This document shows, one piece after another, positions 1 through 6,044 of a stretch of 6,181 nucleotides of DNA. The notes below the pieces were generated by a model. It ran no database searches and was not told the origin of the DNA. It saw nothing but the letters and a program-made list of their open reading frames with translations. The stretch is from Muribaculaceae bacterium (GTDB lineage Bacteria > Bacteroidota > Bacteroidia > Bacteroidales > Muribaculaceae). Position 1 is the first letter of the stretch; the number at the start of each line of letters is the position of its first letter. The position numbers were made by a program, and so were the translations under genes. The stretch spans positions 1 through 6,181 of the forward strand of contig JAFLTK010000181.1 of assembly GCA_022511505.1 (NCBI GenBank), given 5' to 3'.

Positions 1-1
1 T

Positions 2-1036
2 TGGCTGTTGCGTCGCCTCGACACTATCAAGGAAAAGATTGAGTATCTCCCGACTCTCTACTATGAGTTGGCAATGAATCTTTCTGATGACTTTGATTAT
101 GTCAAGGCGATGGAAATGGTTGAAGAACTCGTTGACCTCGAGCCTATGAAGGCAGAGTTCTGGGAACTTTATGCCGAGATTGCCTATCGCATGGTCGACT
201 TTGAAAAGACCGTCACGGGAGCCGATTTTGCGCTTGCCATAAATGCCGAAAGTCGGCGTGCGGCGCTGTTGAAAGGCGCGGCGCTACTGATGAGGGGCGA
301 ATATCGCGAAGGACGTCAACTGATTGGTAACCTGTATCTTGACCCCAATGTCAGTACTCCCCACACTGCCTGCCTGCTCGCCGCAAGTTATGACGACGAT
401 CCCAAGAAAGCAGTCAAAATATTGACCGATTTTCTTGACACTCAGTCGGTCTTGCCACAAGAGCCGGTAACCATGCTCGCCCAAATTGATAATGAAGCAT
501 CGTTGCCATATATCAAACAATATATACGAGAAAATGCAGAGGCCGGCGAAACCCATTTTTTGATATGGGCCGATGAATTTTCGAGTATAGGTGCCGATGA
601 TGTTGTCGGGTTTATTCTTGACCAATATGACCTTGAGACATTTGATGTGACCAAATCGCCATCATTCTATGACACAATGTATTACAGTCTCTACAAAGGC
701 GGCCGCTACATGCGTGTGATTAAGAAATACGGAGAGGTTTCAGGTGCGATTTTTTCACCGATAGTGCATATCGCTTATGTGCTGTCGGTATTCAGAATCG
801 GTGGTGCATCAAAGGCCTTGGATGCTGCGCGCGAGACGTGGATGATTATAGTGCAAGCGAGACCATATAGCAACCGCTACCTGATACCGGTAGAGGCTGA
901 GATGAGAGACCAATATATAACTCGGCGCCTTGATGAGTTAATCTCCACCTTTAAAACGGCTATTGACACGGGCGTTGCTCCGGATATTTCAAAAATTGAC
1001 CCATTTTACACCCCCACCGACGATGCCGGGCTCTAA
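2..1036 (+). CDS. TPR-like helical-repeat protein, 5' end outside the window
   Basis: This is the C-terminal part of a mostly alpha-helical protein. The frame is open from position 2 to the TAA at 1034-1036, about 344 codons. A TTG lies at position 8, but the codons before it (Trp, Leu) stay open, so the true start is probably upstream of the window. The first 110 or so visible residues contain tetratricopeptide-like helix pairs: a stretch around FDYVKAMEMVEELVDLEP, a second around FWELYAEIAYRM and a third around LLKGAALLMRGEYREG, with the usual small/aromatic spacing and a Pro or Asp at repeat ends. The rest is helical without an assignable domain, and I see no signal peptide or membrane segment in the visible part. 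TPR repeats generally serve protein-protein interaction; the partner cannot be read from sequence. The stop lies 8 bp from the stop of the convergent DUF5063 gene, with no terminator visible between them. Confident that it is coding, moderately so that it is TPR-like. Confidence 0.85.
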   Translation, partial: WLLRRLDTIKEKIEYLPTLYYELAMNLSDDFDYVKAMEMVEELVDLEPMKAEFWELYAEIAYRMVDFEKTVTGADFALAINAESRRAALLKGAALLMRGEYREGRQLIGNLYLDPNVSTPHTACLLAASYDDDPKKAVKILTDFLDTQSVLPQEPVTMLAQIDNEASLPYIKQYIRENAEAGETHFLIWADEFSSIGADDVVGFILDQYDLETFDVTKSPSFYDTMYYSLYKGGRYMRVIKKYGEVSGAIFSPIVHIAYVLSVFRIGGASKALDAARETWMIIVQARPYSNRYLIPVEAEMRDQYITRRLDELISTFKTAIDTGVAPDISKIDPFYTPTDDAGL

Positions 1037-1044
1037 CCCCGCAC

Positions 1045-1587
1045 TCAGTCGTTATATCGCAAGGCGTTGAGCGCTCGCAGATTGTTGCAAAGAATTTGGC
1101 TCCAATAGTGCTCAAAATCCTCCTTTTGGGCGACAAGCGTGCCGAGAATCAAGTCAACGGGCGCATCCTTAACCGTGCTTAGGAAATTGTAAAGCGACTG
1201 AAAGATGTCACAAAGCCCCTCTGATATCGATGCGCCGATGGGTGTATCGGAATACTTCATATCTTCCTCAAATACTTCGAGATAGGTGTCGTCCATTCCA
1301 AGGATGTTGCTGATTTGCTCGCGGGCAATGTTATAAGTGTCCTCGTCGAGATAGTTGTCGACATATCCATCCTCTTCCATGCCGGTAGCCGGCGGCAAGT
1401 CGGTTGCAACGATATAGAGGCGCGGCAAAAGTCTCAGCATCGATGACACAAAGTCCTCGCGGTCGGTTTGTCCGGCGGTTTCAATTGCCTGGCAATATTC
1501 GTTGGCTAACGCGATAAACGAGAGCTGTCCCGGTGTCAAGCGCGCTTCATCCATCATATCTTCATTCATCTTTATTGATGTATCCAT
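1045..1587 (-). CDS. DUF5063 domain protein
   Basis: Acidic, soluble protein of about 180 residues resembling the DUF5063 family, which is common in Bacteroidales and has no established function. Seen in the sequence: an N-terminal helix (LSFIALANEYCQAIE), then LRLLPRLYIVATDLP, an acidic linker rich in Asp, Glu and Tyr, and a C-terminal helix with HYWSQILCNNLRALNAL. The pattern of a short N-terminal helix followed by 'LLPLLY'-like residues fits the family as I remember it. There is no signal peptide or membrane span. The start is uncertain. ATG at 1587 has AAAGGA four bases upstream and overlaps nadD by 26 bp. ATG at 1569 overlaps nadD by 8 bp (ATGAATGA) and gives an N-terminus closer to family length. 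An ATG at 1614 seems too far upstream. It is the last gene of the yicC-gmk-nadD operon, and translation is probably coupled to nadD. The role cannot be inferred beyond its association with housekeeping genes. Confidence 0.85.
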   Translation of the reverse strand: MDTSIKMNEDMMDEARLTPGQLSFIALANEYCQAIETAGQTDREDFVSSMLRLLPRLYIVATDLPPATGMEEDGYVDNYLDEDTYNIAREQISNILGMDDTYLEVFEEDMKYSDTPIGASISEGLCDIFQSLYNFLSTVKDAPVDLILGTLVAQKEDFEHYWSQILCNNLRALNALRYND

Positions 1588-2179
1588 ATAATCCTTTCTC
1601 TTTGATATAATCATAAACCCCGCGGGGCAGGAAGTAGTTCATATCATATCCCTTGGCGATGGCCCGGCGCACAAATGTGCTTGAGATGTTGAACATTGGC
1701 GCGTCGACAACATCAACTCCATCTTCATAGATATCGGGCATCGGGTAACCGGGTCGCGGATAGACAATTACACCATATTCTTCAAGGATGCGCTCATGGT
1801 CGCGCCACCGGTCGAAGACTTTCCAGTTGTCGCTGCCGATTATCAGTTTGAAGCGACGGCGAGGGTAGCGTCGCTTAAGGAAGTCGAGGGTATTTATAGT
1901 ATAACTCGGGCGCGGCATCGACAGTTCGATGTCACACGTTTCGATACCGACAGCATCCTTTGTAGCGATTGTCAGCATTTTTAGGCGCTCGACGTCGGGG
2001 ATGAGTTCGGTCGAGTCGGCTTTTAGCGGATTAAGGGGCGAGAGTGTCAACCAAACCGACTGTAGGTTAGTGAATTGCGTCAGGTAACTTGCGAGCATCA
2101 AGTGCCCGATGTGGACCGGGTTATAGGAGCCGCCAAGGATGCCGATGGTTTGGGGTAGGGTAGATGCTTTCTGGTCCAT
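1562..2179 (-). CDS. nadD: Nicotinate-nucleotide adenylyltransferase
   Basis: Cytoplasmic enzyme that joins nicotinate mononucleotide to ATP to give deamido-NAD and pyrophosphate, the adenylylation step of NAD biosynthesis. The protein is about 205 residues, normal for the family. The nucleotidyltransferase signature GGSYNPVHIGH is at residues 16-26, with both catalytic-site histidines (H23, H26). PRPSYTINTL (89-98) matches the conserved substrate-binding stretch, GSDN is at 115-118, and the C-terminal ISSTFVR (165-171) is the second ATP-binding motif. No key residue is missing. I chose the ATG at 2179, 7 bp after the gmk stop; the frame extends to a TTG at 2197, but that overlaps gmk and adds only six unconserved residues. 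The 3' end overlaps the start of the DUF5063 gene. It is the third gene of a four-gene operon transcribed leftward from about 3655. Confidence 0.96.
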   Translation of the reverse strand: MDQKASTLPQTIGILGGSYNPVHIGHLMLASYLTQFTNLQSVWLTLSPLNPLKADSTELIPDVERLKMLTIATKDAVGIETCDIELSMPRPSYTINTLDFLKRRYPRRRFKLIIGSDNWKVFDRWRDHERILEEYGVIVYPRPGYPMPDIYEDGVDVVDAPMFNISSTFVRRAIAKGYDMNYFLPRGVYDYIKEKGLYGYINKDE

Positions 2180-2186
2180 CGGGCAA

Positions 2187-2756
2187 TTATTTGACAAAGT
2201 CGCTAATCAGGGAGTGAACGCGGTCAACAGCCTCGTCGAGACGGTCGTTGACAACCGTGTGGTCAAACTGCGGAGCAAAACCAATTTCAGTCTCGGCCTT
2301 GGCGACGCGGCGGTCGATTTCCTCGGACGAATCGGTCGCGCGACCTTGCAGGCGACAGCGCAACGTGTCGACCGACGGGGGCATGATAAAGATACTGATG
2401 GCGCGGTCGGCCATCAACTTCTTGACGTTCACGCCACCTTTGACGTCAATATCCAAAATGACATTGTGCCCTTCGCCGACTATGCGCTCAATTTCGCTTT
2501 TCAGCGTGCCGTAATATCGGCCCGGATAAACTTCTTCCCACTCTACAAACCGGTCATCGTCAATTAGTTGCTTAAAATGGTCTGTTTCAAGGAAGAAGTA
2601 ATTGACACCATGGACCTCGCCTTCGCGCGGACGGCGGTTTGTGGCCGACACCGAAAAGTGGAGGTCAAGGTCGCCGCGCTTCATCAATGCGCTGATTATC
2701 GTTGACTTACCGCAACCCGATGGTGCCGAGATTATTATGACAGAGCCTTTTTTCAT
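2187..2756 (-). CDS. gmk: Guanylate kinase
   Basis: Cytoplasmic essential kinase that phosphorylates GMP (and dGMP) to GDP with ATP, feeding the GTP and dGTP pools. The 189 residues are slightly short of the E. coli enzyme (207) and fit the family. The P-loop is SAPSGCGKST at 10-19, with K17 as the phosphate-binding lysine. The GMP-binding segment runs through S37, the RRPR at 41-44, GEV at 46-48 and Y53. E72 in FVEWEEV and the YYGT at 81-84 are the other GMP contacts expected from the family. DIDVKG at 102-107 is the conserved DxDxxG stretch. The lid and arginines follow at LQGRATDS (136-143) and RR at 149-150. The start codon lies 2 bp after the yicC stop, so translational coupling is likely. 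Nothing is truncated or unusual. Confidence 0.97.
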   Translation of the reverse strand: MKKGSVIIISAPSGCGKSTIISALMKRGDLDLHFSVSATNRRPREGEVHGVNYFFLETDHFKQLIDDDRFVEWEEVYPGRYYGTLKSEIERIVGEGHNVILDIDVKGGVNVKKLMADRAISIFIMPPSVDTLRCRLQGRATDSSEEIDRRVAKAETEIGFAPQFDHTVVNDRLDEAVDRVHSLISDFVK

Positions 2757-2758
2757 AA

Positions 2759-3634
2759 TTACATCACGTTAAGCACCTGCTCCTTTATTTGCTCGAGTTC
2801 GTCTTTCATTCTGACGACGAGTTGTTGCAAAAGCGCGTGGTTGCTCTTAGAGCCGAGAGTGTTGATTTCGCGGCCCATCTCTTGGGAAATAAAGCCGAGT
2901 TTCTTGCCCTGACCGGGCGCACCGTTCATCGTCTCGATGAAGTAAGCGAGGTGCTGGGCGAGGCGCTGTTTTTCTTCGTTGATGTCGAGTTTCTCGATAT
3001 AGAAAATCAATTCCTGCTCGAGGCGGTTGCGGTCATATTCGATACCGGAGAGTTTTGACAGGCCCTCTTCGAGACGAGTGCGGATTGTGACGATACGCTC
3101 GTTTTCATATTTGGGCACCTCAGTGAGCATATCGGCGATGGCGTTAATGCGTGTTGCAAAGAAACTTTCAAGGCGCTCGCCCTCGGCGCGGCGATGTTCT
3201 ACCAGACCGTCGATGGCTTTGTTGAGGCAATCGATTACGGCGGCTTTTTCTTCAACCGACAGCGCGGCCGACGCGTCACATTTGACAACGTCGGGGAGGC
3301 GGAGCAGAACGTGATACCAGTCGACGGGAGTGGGGATGGCAAGTTCACGCGCCATCTGTTCAATCTGTGACTTATATTCTTTCATGGCAGCGATGTTAAT
3401 CACTGCGGGAGCCTCTCCGCCAAGATTGTCAACCGAGATGGTCACGTCAATCTTGCCGCGCTCAAGACGGCGCGACACAACGTTCCTAATTTCGGGCTCA
3501 AGCTCGCGATAGTTGCTCGGCAACCTTGACGACATGTCAAGTTGCTTGGAATTTAACGACTTAACTTCTATTGTAATTTTCTTGTGACAAGCCTCAAGCG
3601 TGTGCTTGCCAAATCCGGTCATTGATAAAAGCAT
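2759..3634 (-). CDS. yicC: YicC/YloC family endoribonuclease
   Basis: Member of the YicC/YloC family, reported in E. coli and Bacillus to be a metal-dependent endoribonuclease of a type unrelated to classical RNases; in E. coli it is linked to decay of the small RNA RyhB. The 291 residues equal the family length. The hallmarks are intact: the N-terminal MLLSMTGFG (1-9), EVKSLNSKQLD (23-33), RGK (59-61), EGERL (151-155), DINEEKQRLAQH (217-228) and the C-terminal GKKLGFISQEMGREINTLGS block (243-262). The middle and C-terminal halves are strongly helical. The ATG at 3634 is favoured because SMTGFG near the extreme N-terminus is invariant in the family. First gene of the leftward operon, with a TAnnTTTG promoter about 24 bp upstream. 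The gene pair yicC-gmk is a common bacterial arrangement. The RNA targets in this organism are unknown. Confidence 0.95.
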   Translation of the reverse strand: MLLSMTGFGKHTLEACHKKITIEVKSLNSKQLDMSSRLPSNYRELEPEIRNVVSRRLERGKIDVTISVDNLGGEAPAVINIAAMKEYKSQIEQMARELAIPTPVDWYHVLLRLPDVVKCDASAALSVEEKAAVIDCLNKAIDGLVEHRRAEGERLESFFATRINAIADMLTEVPKYENERIVTIRTRLEEGLSKLSGIEYDRNRLEQELIFYIEKLDINEEKQRLAQHLAYFIETMNGAPGQGKKLGFISQEMGREINTLGSKSNHALLQQLVVRMKDELEQIKEQVLNVM

Positions 3635-3657
3635 TCTGACATTCTTTTAAATTAGTG

Positions 3658-3665
3658 CAAAGATA
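3658..3665 (-). promoter_or_regulatory. Promoter -7 element for the yicC-gmk-nadD operon
   Basis: Read on the minus strand, 3665 to 3658 is TATCTTTG, an exact match to the Bacteroidetes sigma-ABfr -7 consensus TAnnTTTG. Transcription would begin near 3652-3654 and leave a leader of about 20 nt before the yicC ATG at 3634. A convincing -33 TTTG at the usual spacing is not visible; a TTTTG at 3681-3677 is too close (11 nt). Position and exact -7 match make this the likely operon promoter. Confidence 0.7.
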
Positions 3666-3687
3666 GCGATTTTTTGCAAAATTTTGG

Positions 3688-3695
3688 TAATTTTG
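3688..3695 (+). promoter_or_regulatory. Promoter -7 element for the tsaB-rsmG-MBL operon
   Basis: TAATTTTG matches TAnnTTTG exactly. A start of transcription about 4-7 nt downstream (3699-3702) gives a leader of roughly 15 nt before the ATG at 3716, which includes the AAAGGA ribosome-binding site. This geometry argues against the upstream in-frame ATG at 3698 and TTG at 3674 as start codons, since they would lie at or before the transcript start. No good -33 TTTG is seen at the expected distance. Confidence 0.62.
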
Positions 3696-3703
3696 CGATG
3701 AAA

Positions 3704-3709
3704 AAAGGA
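3704..3709 (+). promoter_or_regulatory. Ribosome-binding site that fixes the tsaB start
   Basis: AAAGGA lies six bases before the ATG at 3716, good Shine-Dalgarno spacing and stronger than is usual in Bacteroidales. It supports 3716 over the two in-frame upstream candidates. Confidence 0.6.
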
Positions 3710-3715
3710 TTTACA

Positions 3716-4405
3716 ATGGCTGTAATACTTAATATCGATACTTCGACCGACTCATGCTCGGCAGCGCTGACTGCCGAGGGTATGGTCTTGGAACATTTTG
3801 AAGATTTTGAGTATCATAATCACGCGGCGTTGCTGAGTGATATGATAAAAGGTTGTCTCGACCATTTGCGACGCCATGAGATGAGTCTTGATGCGGTCGC
3901 CGTGACCACCGGCCCGGGCAGTTATACCGGCCTCAGAATTGGGCTTAGCGAGGCCAAAGGGTTGGCGTTCTCGCTTGATGTTCCGCTGATTGGCGTTAAT
4001 ACGCTCGAGTTGATGGCTGTTAAGGTGATGTTTAGCCCCGAGATTGAGTGCAACGAACTTTTTGCGCCGATGATTGACGCGCGTCGCATGGAGGTATACA
4101 CTGCCGTCTATGATATGGCTCTAAATCAATTGCTTGCACCGACGCCCATGATTATCGATGGCGAAAGTTACAGCGAGTTTCTGGAGCGCGGAAAGGTGCT
4201 GTTCTTTGGCAACGGTAGCGCTAAGACCCGCGAAATTATAACGTCGCCAAACGCCGTTTTCATTCCCGATGTGGTGCCGACGGCAGTTGATATGCTCGCG
4301 TTGGCCGAGCGAGATTTTGCGCGCCGTCAGTTTATCGACCTTGCCTACTCGACACCGTTGTATCTTAAAGAATTTCAGGCAACCAAGCCACGCAAACTGT
4401 TCTAA
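3716..4405 (+). CDS. tsaB: tRNA t6A biosynthesis protein TsaB
   Basis: Subunit of the complex that places N6-threonylcarbamoyladenosine at position 37 of ANN-decoding tRNAs. In bacteria TsaB is the non-catalytic partner that dimerises with the catalytic paralogue TsaD and works with TsaE and TsaC; the partners are not in this window. The 229 residues match E. coli TsaB (231). The ASKHA-fold N-terminus reads ILNIDTST (4-11), followed by the very conserved GPGSYTGLRIG at 66-76, the IDARRMEVY block at 120-128, FFGNG at 163-167 and PLYLKEF near the C-terminus. There is no metal-binding HxxxH motif like that of TsaD, in keeping with a scaffold role. The ATG at 3716 is chosen because the family begins a few residues before the DTST motif and because of the AAAGGA upstream. 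First gene of the rightward operon; the stop is 2 bp before rsmG. Confidence 0.95.
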   Translation: MAVILNIDTSTDSCSAALTAEGMVLEHFEDFEYHNHAALLSDMIKGCLDHLRRHEMSLDAVAVTTGPGSYTGLRIGLSEAKGLAFSLDVPLIGVNTLELMAVKVMFSPEIECNELFAPMIDARRMEVYTAVYDMALNQLLAPTPMIIDGESYSEFLERGKVLFFGNGSAKTREIITSPNAVFIPDVVPTAVDMLALAERDFARRQFIDLAYSTPLYLKEFQATKPRKLF

Positions 4406-4407
4406 AC

Positions 4408-5028
4408 ATGGAAGAAATCCTAAAATATTTTCCCGAACTTACCGAACGTCAACGCTCTCAATTTGAAGCATTGGGCGACCTATACCGCGACTGGAACGAA
4501 AAAATAAATGTCATCTCGCGCAAGGATATTGACAACCTCTATCTGCACCATGTTCTTCACTCGCTGGCGATTGCCCGATTCATGACGCCGGTAGAGGGTA
4601 CGCGATTGATGGACATCGGCACCGGCGGCGGTTTCCCGGGCATACCGTTGGCTATTATGTGGCCCGATTGCCGGTTTCATCTCATTGACCGCGTCGGCAA
4701 GAAGATAAAGGTGGCCACGGCGGTGGCCGAGGCTATCGGGTTGACGAACGTGACGTTTCAGCATGGCGACGCCGGCGAGTGCCACGAGCGGTTTGACTAT
4801 GTTGTTTCGCGTGGCGTGACAAAACTCGGCGAACTCGTGAAAATAATTTCGCGAAACATATCGCGCGACAATAGAAATGCGTTTCCCAACGGACTCGTGT
4901 GTCTCAAAGGCGCCGGACTCGACGCCGAGACATCGGCCGTCAATCGCCCGATGATTGAAGTGCCGTTGAGCGACTATTTCAGCGAAGAATATTTTGATAG
5001 CAAGGCTCTCATTTATGTGCAGTTATGA
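4408..5028 (+). CDS. rsmG: 16S rRNA (guanine527-N7)-methyltransferase RsmG
   Basis: SAM-dependent methyltransferase (also called GidB) that makes m7G527 in the 530 loop of 16S rRNA; loss in several bacteria gives low-level streptomycin resistance. The 206 residues are essentially the E. coli length (207). Seen: a helical N-terminus with WNEKINVISR (29-38) and LYLHHVLHSL (44-53), corresponding to the family N-x-x-x-N-L and H-x-x-D-S regions; the SAM-binding motif I DIGTGGGFPGIP at 69-80; LIDRVGKK at 92-99, whose D94 is at the ribose-contact position; SRGV at 134-137; and LKG at 167-169. The sequence at 48-52 is HVLHS where many homologues have H-x-x-DS, a mild variation. It starts 2 bp after tsaB and its TGA overlaps the ATG of the next gene (ATGA). 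Confidence 0.96.
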   Translation: MEEILKYFPELTERQRSQFEALGDLYRDWNEKINVISRKDIDNLYLHHVLHSLAIARFMTPVEGTRLMDIGTGGGFPGIPLAIMWPDCRFHLIDRVGKKIKVATAVAEAIGLTNVTFQHGDAGECHERFDYVVSRGVTKLGELVKIISRNISRDNRNAFPNGLVCLKGAGLDAETSAVNRPMIEVPLSDYFSEEYFDSKALIYVQL

Positions 5029-5666
5029 AAGTTAAGAAGTTTTGTTTCAATATGTTTGGGGTCAATACCTACGTTGTGTATGACCCCGAGAGTCGTCAGG
5101 CTGCCATTATTGACCCGGGCATGATGTCACCCGACGAGCAGGATGAATTCGACCAATTTATCAAGTTAAACGACCTTAACCCTACCCGGTTGATTTACAC
5201 TCATCTGCATCTCGACCACGCGTTTGGCAACGACTTTGTAACAAGCCGTTATGGGCTCAAGGCTTGTGCCCACGGGGATGACGAGCCCCTTGGCGCAAAT
5301 CTGTCGGGACAGGCTCGTATGTTTGGTATCCCATTGAATCTCAAGCCAATGCAGGTGGATGAAAAGTTGAAAAATGGCGACAAAATAACCATCGGCAATG
5401 ACTATCTTGAAGTTAAACATGTTCCCGGCCATTCTCCCGGCGGAATCGTTCTCTATGCTCCTAAGGATGGTTTTGTTATCACGGGTGACGTCCTGTTCAA
5501 CGGAAGTATTGGCCGCACCGACCTGCCCGGTGGCAATCATGCGGCATTGATTAACGGAATAAAGAAGGTGTTGCTGGCGCTGCCTGATGACACCGTTGTC
5601 TATCCCGGTCACGGCGGCCCGACTACCATAGGCGCCGAGCGACGCTCCAACCCTTGGCTCAGATAA
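5025..5666 (+). CDS. MBL-fold metallohydrolase, YcbL / glyoxalase II-like
   Basis: Binuclear metal hydrolase of the metallo-beta-lactamase fold, 213 residues, predicted cytoplasmic. The metal ligands are all present: THLHLDH at 59-65 (H60, H62, D64, H65), H136 in the PGHSPG motif, D155 in ITGDVLF and H196 in YPGHG. The stretch GSIGRTDLPGG (160-170) and the tail TTIGAER...NPWL are the signature of the YcbL/glyoxalase II-like group. The protein lacks the C-terminal helical domain with which classical glyoxalase II binds glutathione, and most Bacteroidales do not make glutathione, so the natural thioester or ester substrate is unknown. It overlaps rsmG by 4 bp (ATGA) and is the last gene of the operon. 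No strong intrinsic terminator follows; there is only a T6 run at 5677-5682 without a GC stem. Confidence 0.93.
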   Translation: MKVKKFCFNMFGVNTYVVYDPESRQAAIIDPGMMSPDEQDEFDQFIKLNDLNPTRLIYTHLHLDHAFGNDFVTSRYGLKACAHGDDEPLGANLSGQARMFGIPLNLKPMQVDEKLKNGDKITIGNDYLEVKHVPGHSPGGIVLYAPKDGFVITGDVLFNGSIGRTDLPGGNHAALINGIKKVLLALPDDTVVYPGHGGPTTIGAERRSNPWLR

Positions 5667-5714
5667 TTTCCCTGTCTTTTTTGAATAATTTAAAAATTTT
5701 AGACGCGAACATGA

Positions 5715-5743
5715 TTTGTATTTAAAATTTTTGATTATTTTTG
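5715..5743 (+). promoter_or_regulatory. Promoter for the structured RNA downstream
   Basis: TTTG at 5715-5718 and TATTTTTG at 5736-5743 match the Bacteroidetes -33 and -7 consensus (TTTG, TAnnTTTG). The spacer is 17 nt, a little shorter than the usual 19-21. It is the only element in the window with both boxes recognisable. Transcription would start near 5747-5750, just before the first hairpin. The surroundings are very AT-rich, which raises the chance of a random TTTG, but the exact -7 box sits where the structured segment begins. Confidence 0.6.
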
Positions 5744-5747
5744 CAAC

Positions 5748-6031
5748 AGATTTTAAGGCAGTTCATGCTGACTGCCACGGCTCGAGAGCGAGCCGCGTCT
5801 GAAATTGAATTTTAACGAAAAGGTGTTATTTAAATTGTCTTCCTAAATCAAACTTGGCCGTTTGAGTTCTCTCGAAGATGATTTGCAATGGCACCTGCAT
5901 TGGTAGGTTATGTTATTACGTTATCGTGATTGACATACAAAGTCAGTGTGGGGCTATTGCTTTGTCAAGAGAGAAAGGTAGGCCAAGACCTGATTTAGTT
6001 GACGAAGCAAATACATTCCCTACACTTTTTC
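5748..6031 (+). ncRNA. Unidentified structured RNA with predicted kissing loops
   Basis: About 285 nt with successive stem-loops found by hand: GGCAGT/ACTGCC (5757-5776); CGGCTCG/CGAGCCG (5778-5795, loop AGAG); an 11-bp stem 5832-5842/5874-5884 capped by TCAAAC/GTTTGA (5848-5865), with a possible lower stem AGGTG/CACCT (5821-5825/5892-5896); a 12-bp stem with one bulge 5909-5920/5925-5937; and a long hairpin 5945-5953/6018-6026 with an inner 10-bp stem 5959-5968/5999-6008 and an apical AGGT/ACCT. All six non-Watson-Crick pairs in the 9- to 12-bp stems are G.U when read on the + strand, so the RNA is made from that strand. The apical loop TTGGCC (5854-5859) is the exact complement of GGCCAA in the other apical loop (5981-5986), and TTCTCTC (5867-5873) complements GAGAGAA (5969-5975). 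A promoter precedes it and a U-tract follows. I do not recognise the family. It could be a trans-acting RNA or a long leader of the next gene. End points are approximate. Confidence 0.65.
5945..6031 (+). terminator. Possible 3' terminator hairpin of the structured RNA
   Basis: AGTGTGGGG (5945-5953) pairs with CCCTACACT (6018-6026) over nine pairs with one G.U, and the 3' strand runs straight into TTTTT (6026-6030). The stem encloses a second 10-bp stem, so it is longer than a classical terminator hairpin. An alternative outer pairing TAGG (5904-5907)/CCTA (6037-6040) followed by TTTT would place the end about 15 nt further on. Confidence 0.45.
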
Positions 6032-6044
6032 TATACCCTATTTT

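Noticed and set aside
2180..2197. TTG start at 2197 for nadD
   Set aside because: It overlaps gmk and adds six residues with no family match; the ATG at 2179 gives a normal N-terminus.
2139..2567. 142-codon frame antisense to gmk
   Set aside because: It is a shadow of gmk in the opposite strand, where P-loop and GMP-binding motifs prove the sense; its translation shows no family features.
3674..3715. Upstream TTG (3674) or ATG (3698) starts for tsaB
   Set aside because: They add residues absent from TsaB proteins, overlap the promoter and lie at or before the likely transcript start; 3716 has a good ribosome-binding site.
5166..5612. 148-codon frame antisense to the MBL hydrolase
   Set aside because: The sense strand carries every metal ligand of the family; the antisense frame is incidental.
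5691..5733. AT-rich inverted repeat (TTTAAAAATTTTA / TTAAAATTTTTGA) as terminator of the MBL operon
   Set aside because: It consists only of A/T runs, has no GC core and is of a kind expected by chance in AT-rich intergenic DNA.
5748..6031. RNase P RNA, tmRNA or SRP RNA
   Set aside because: The invariant GAGGAAAGTCC and ACAGAAA cores of RNase P, the paired tRNA-like ends and CCA region of tmRNA, and the conserved SRP apical loop are all absent. 6S RNA could not be confirmed or excluded by eye.
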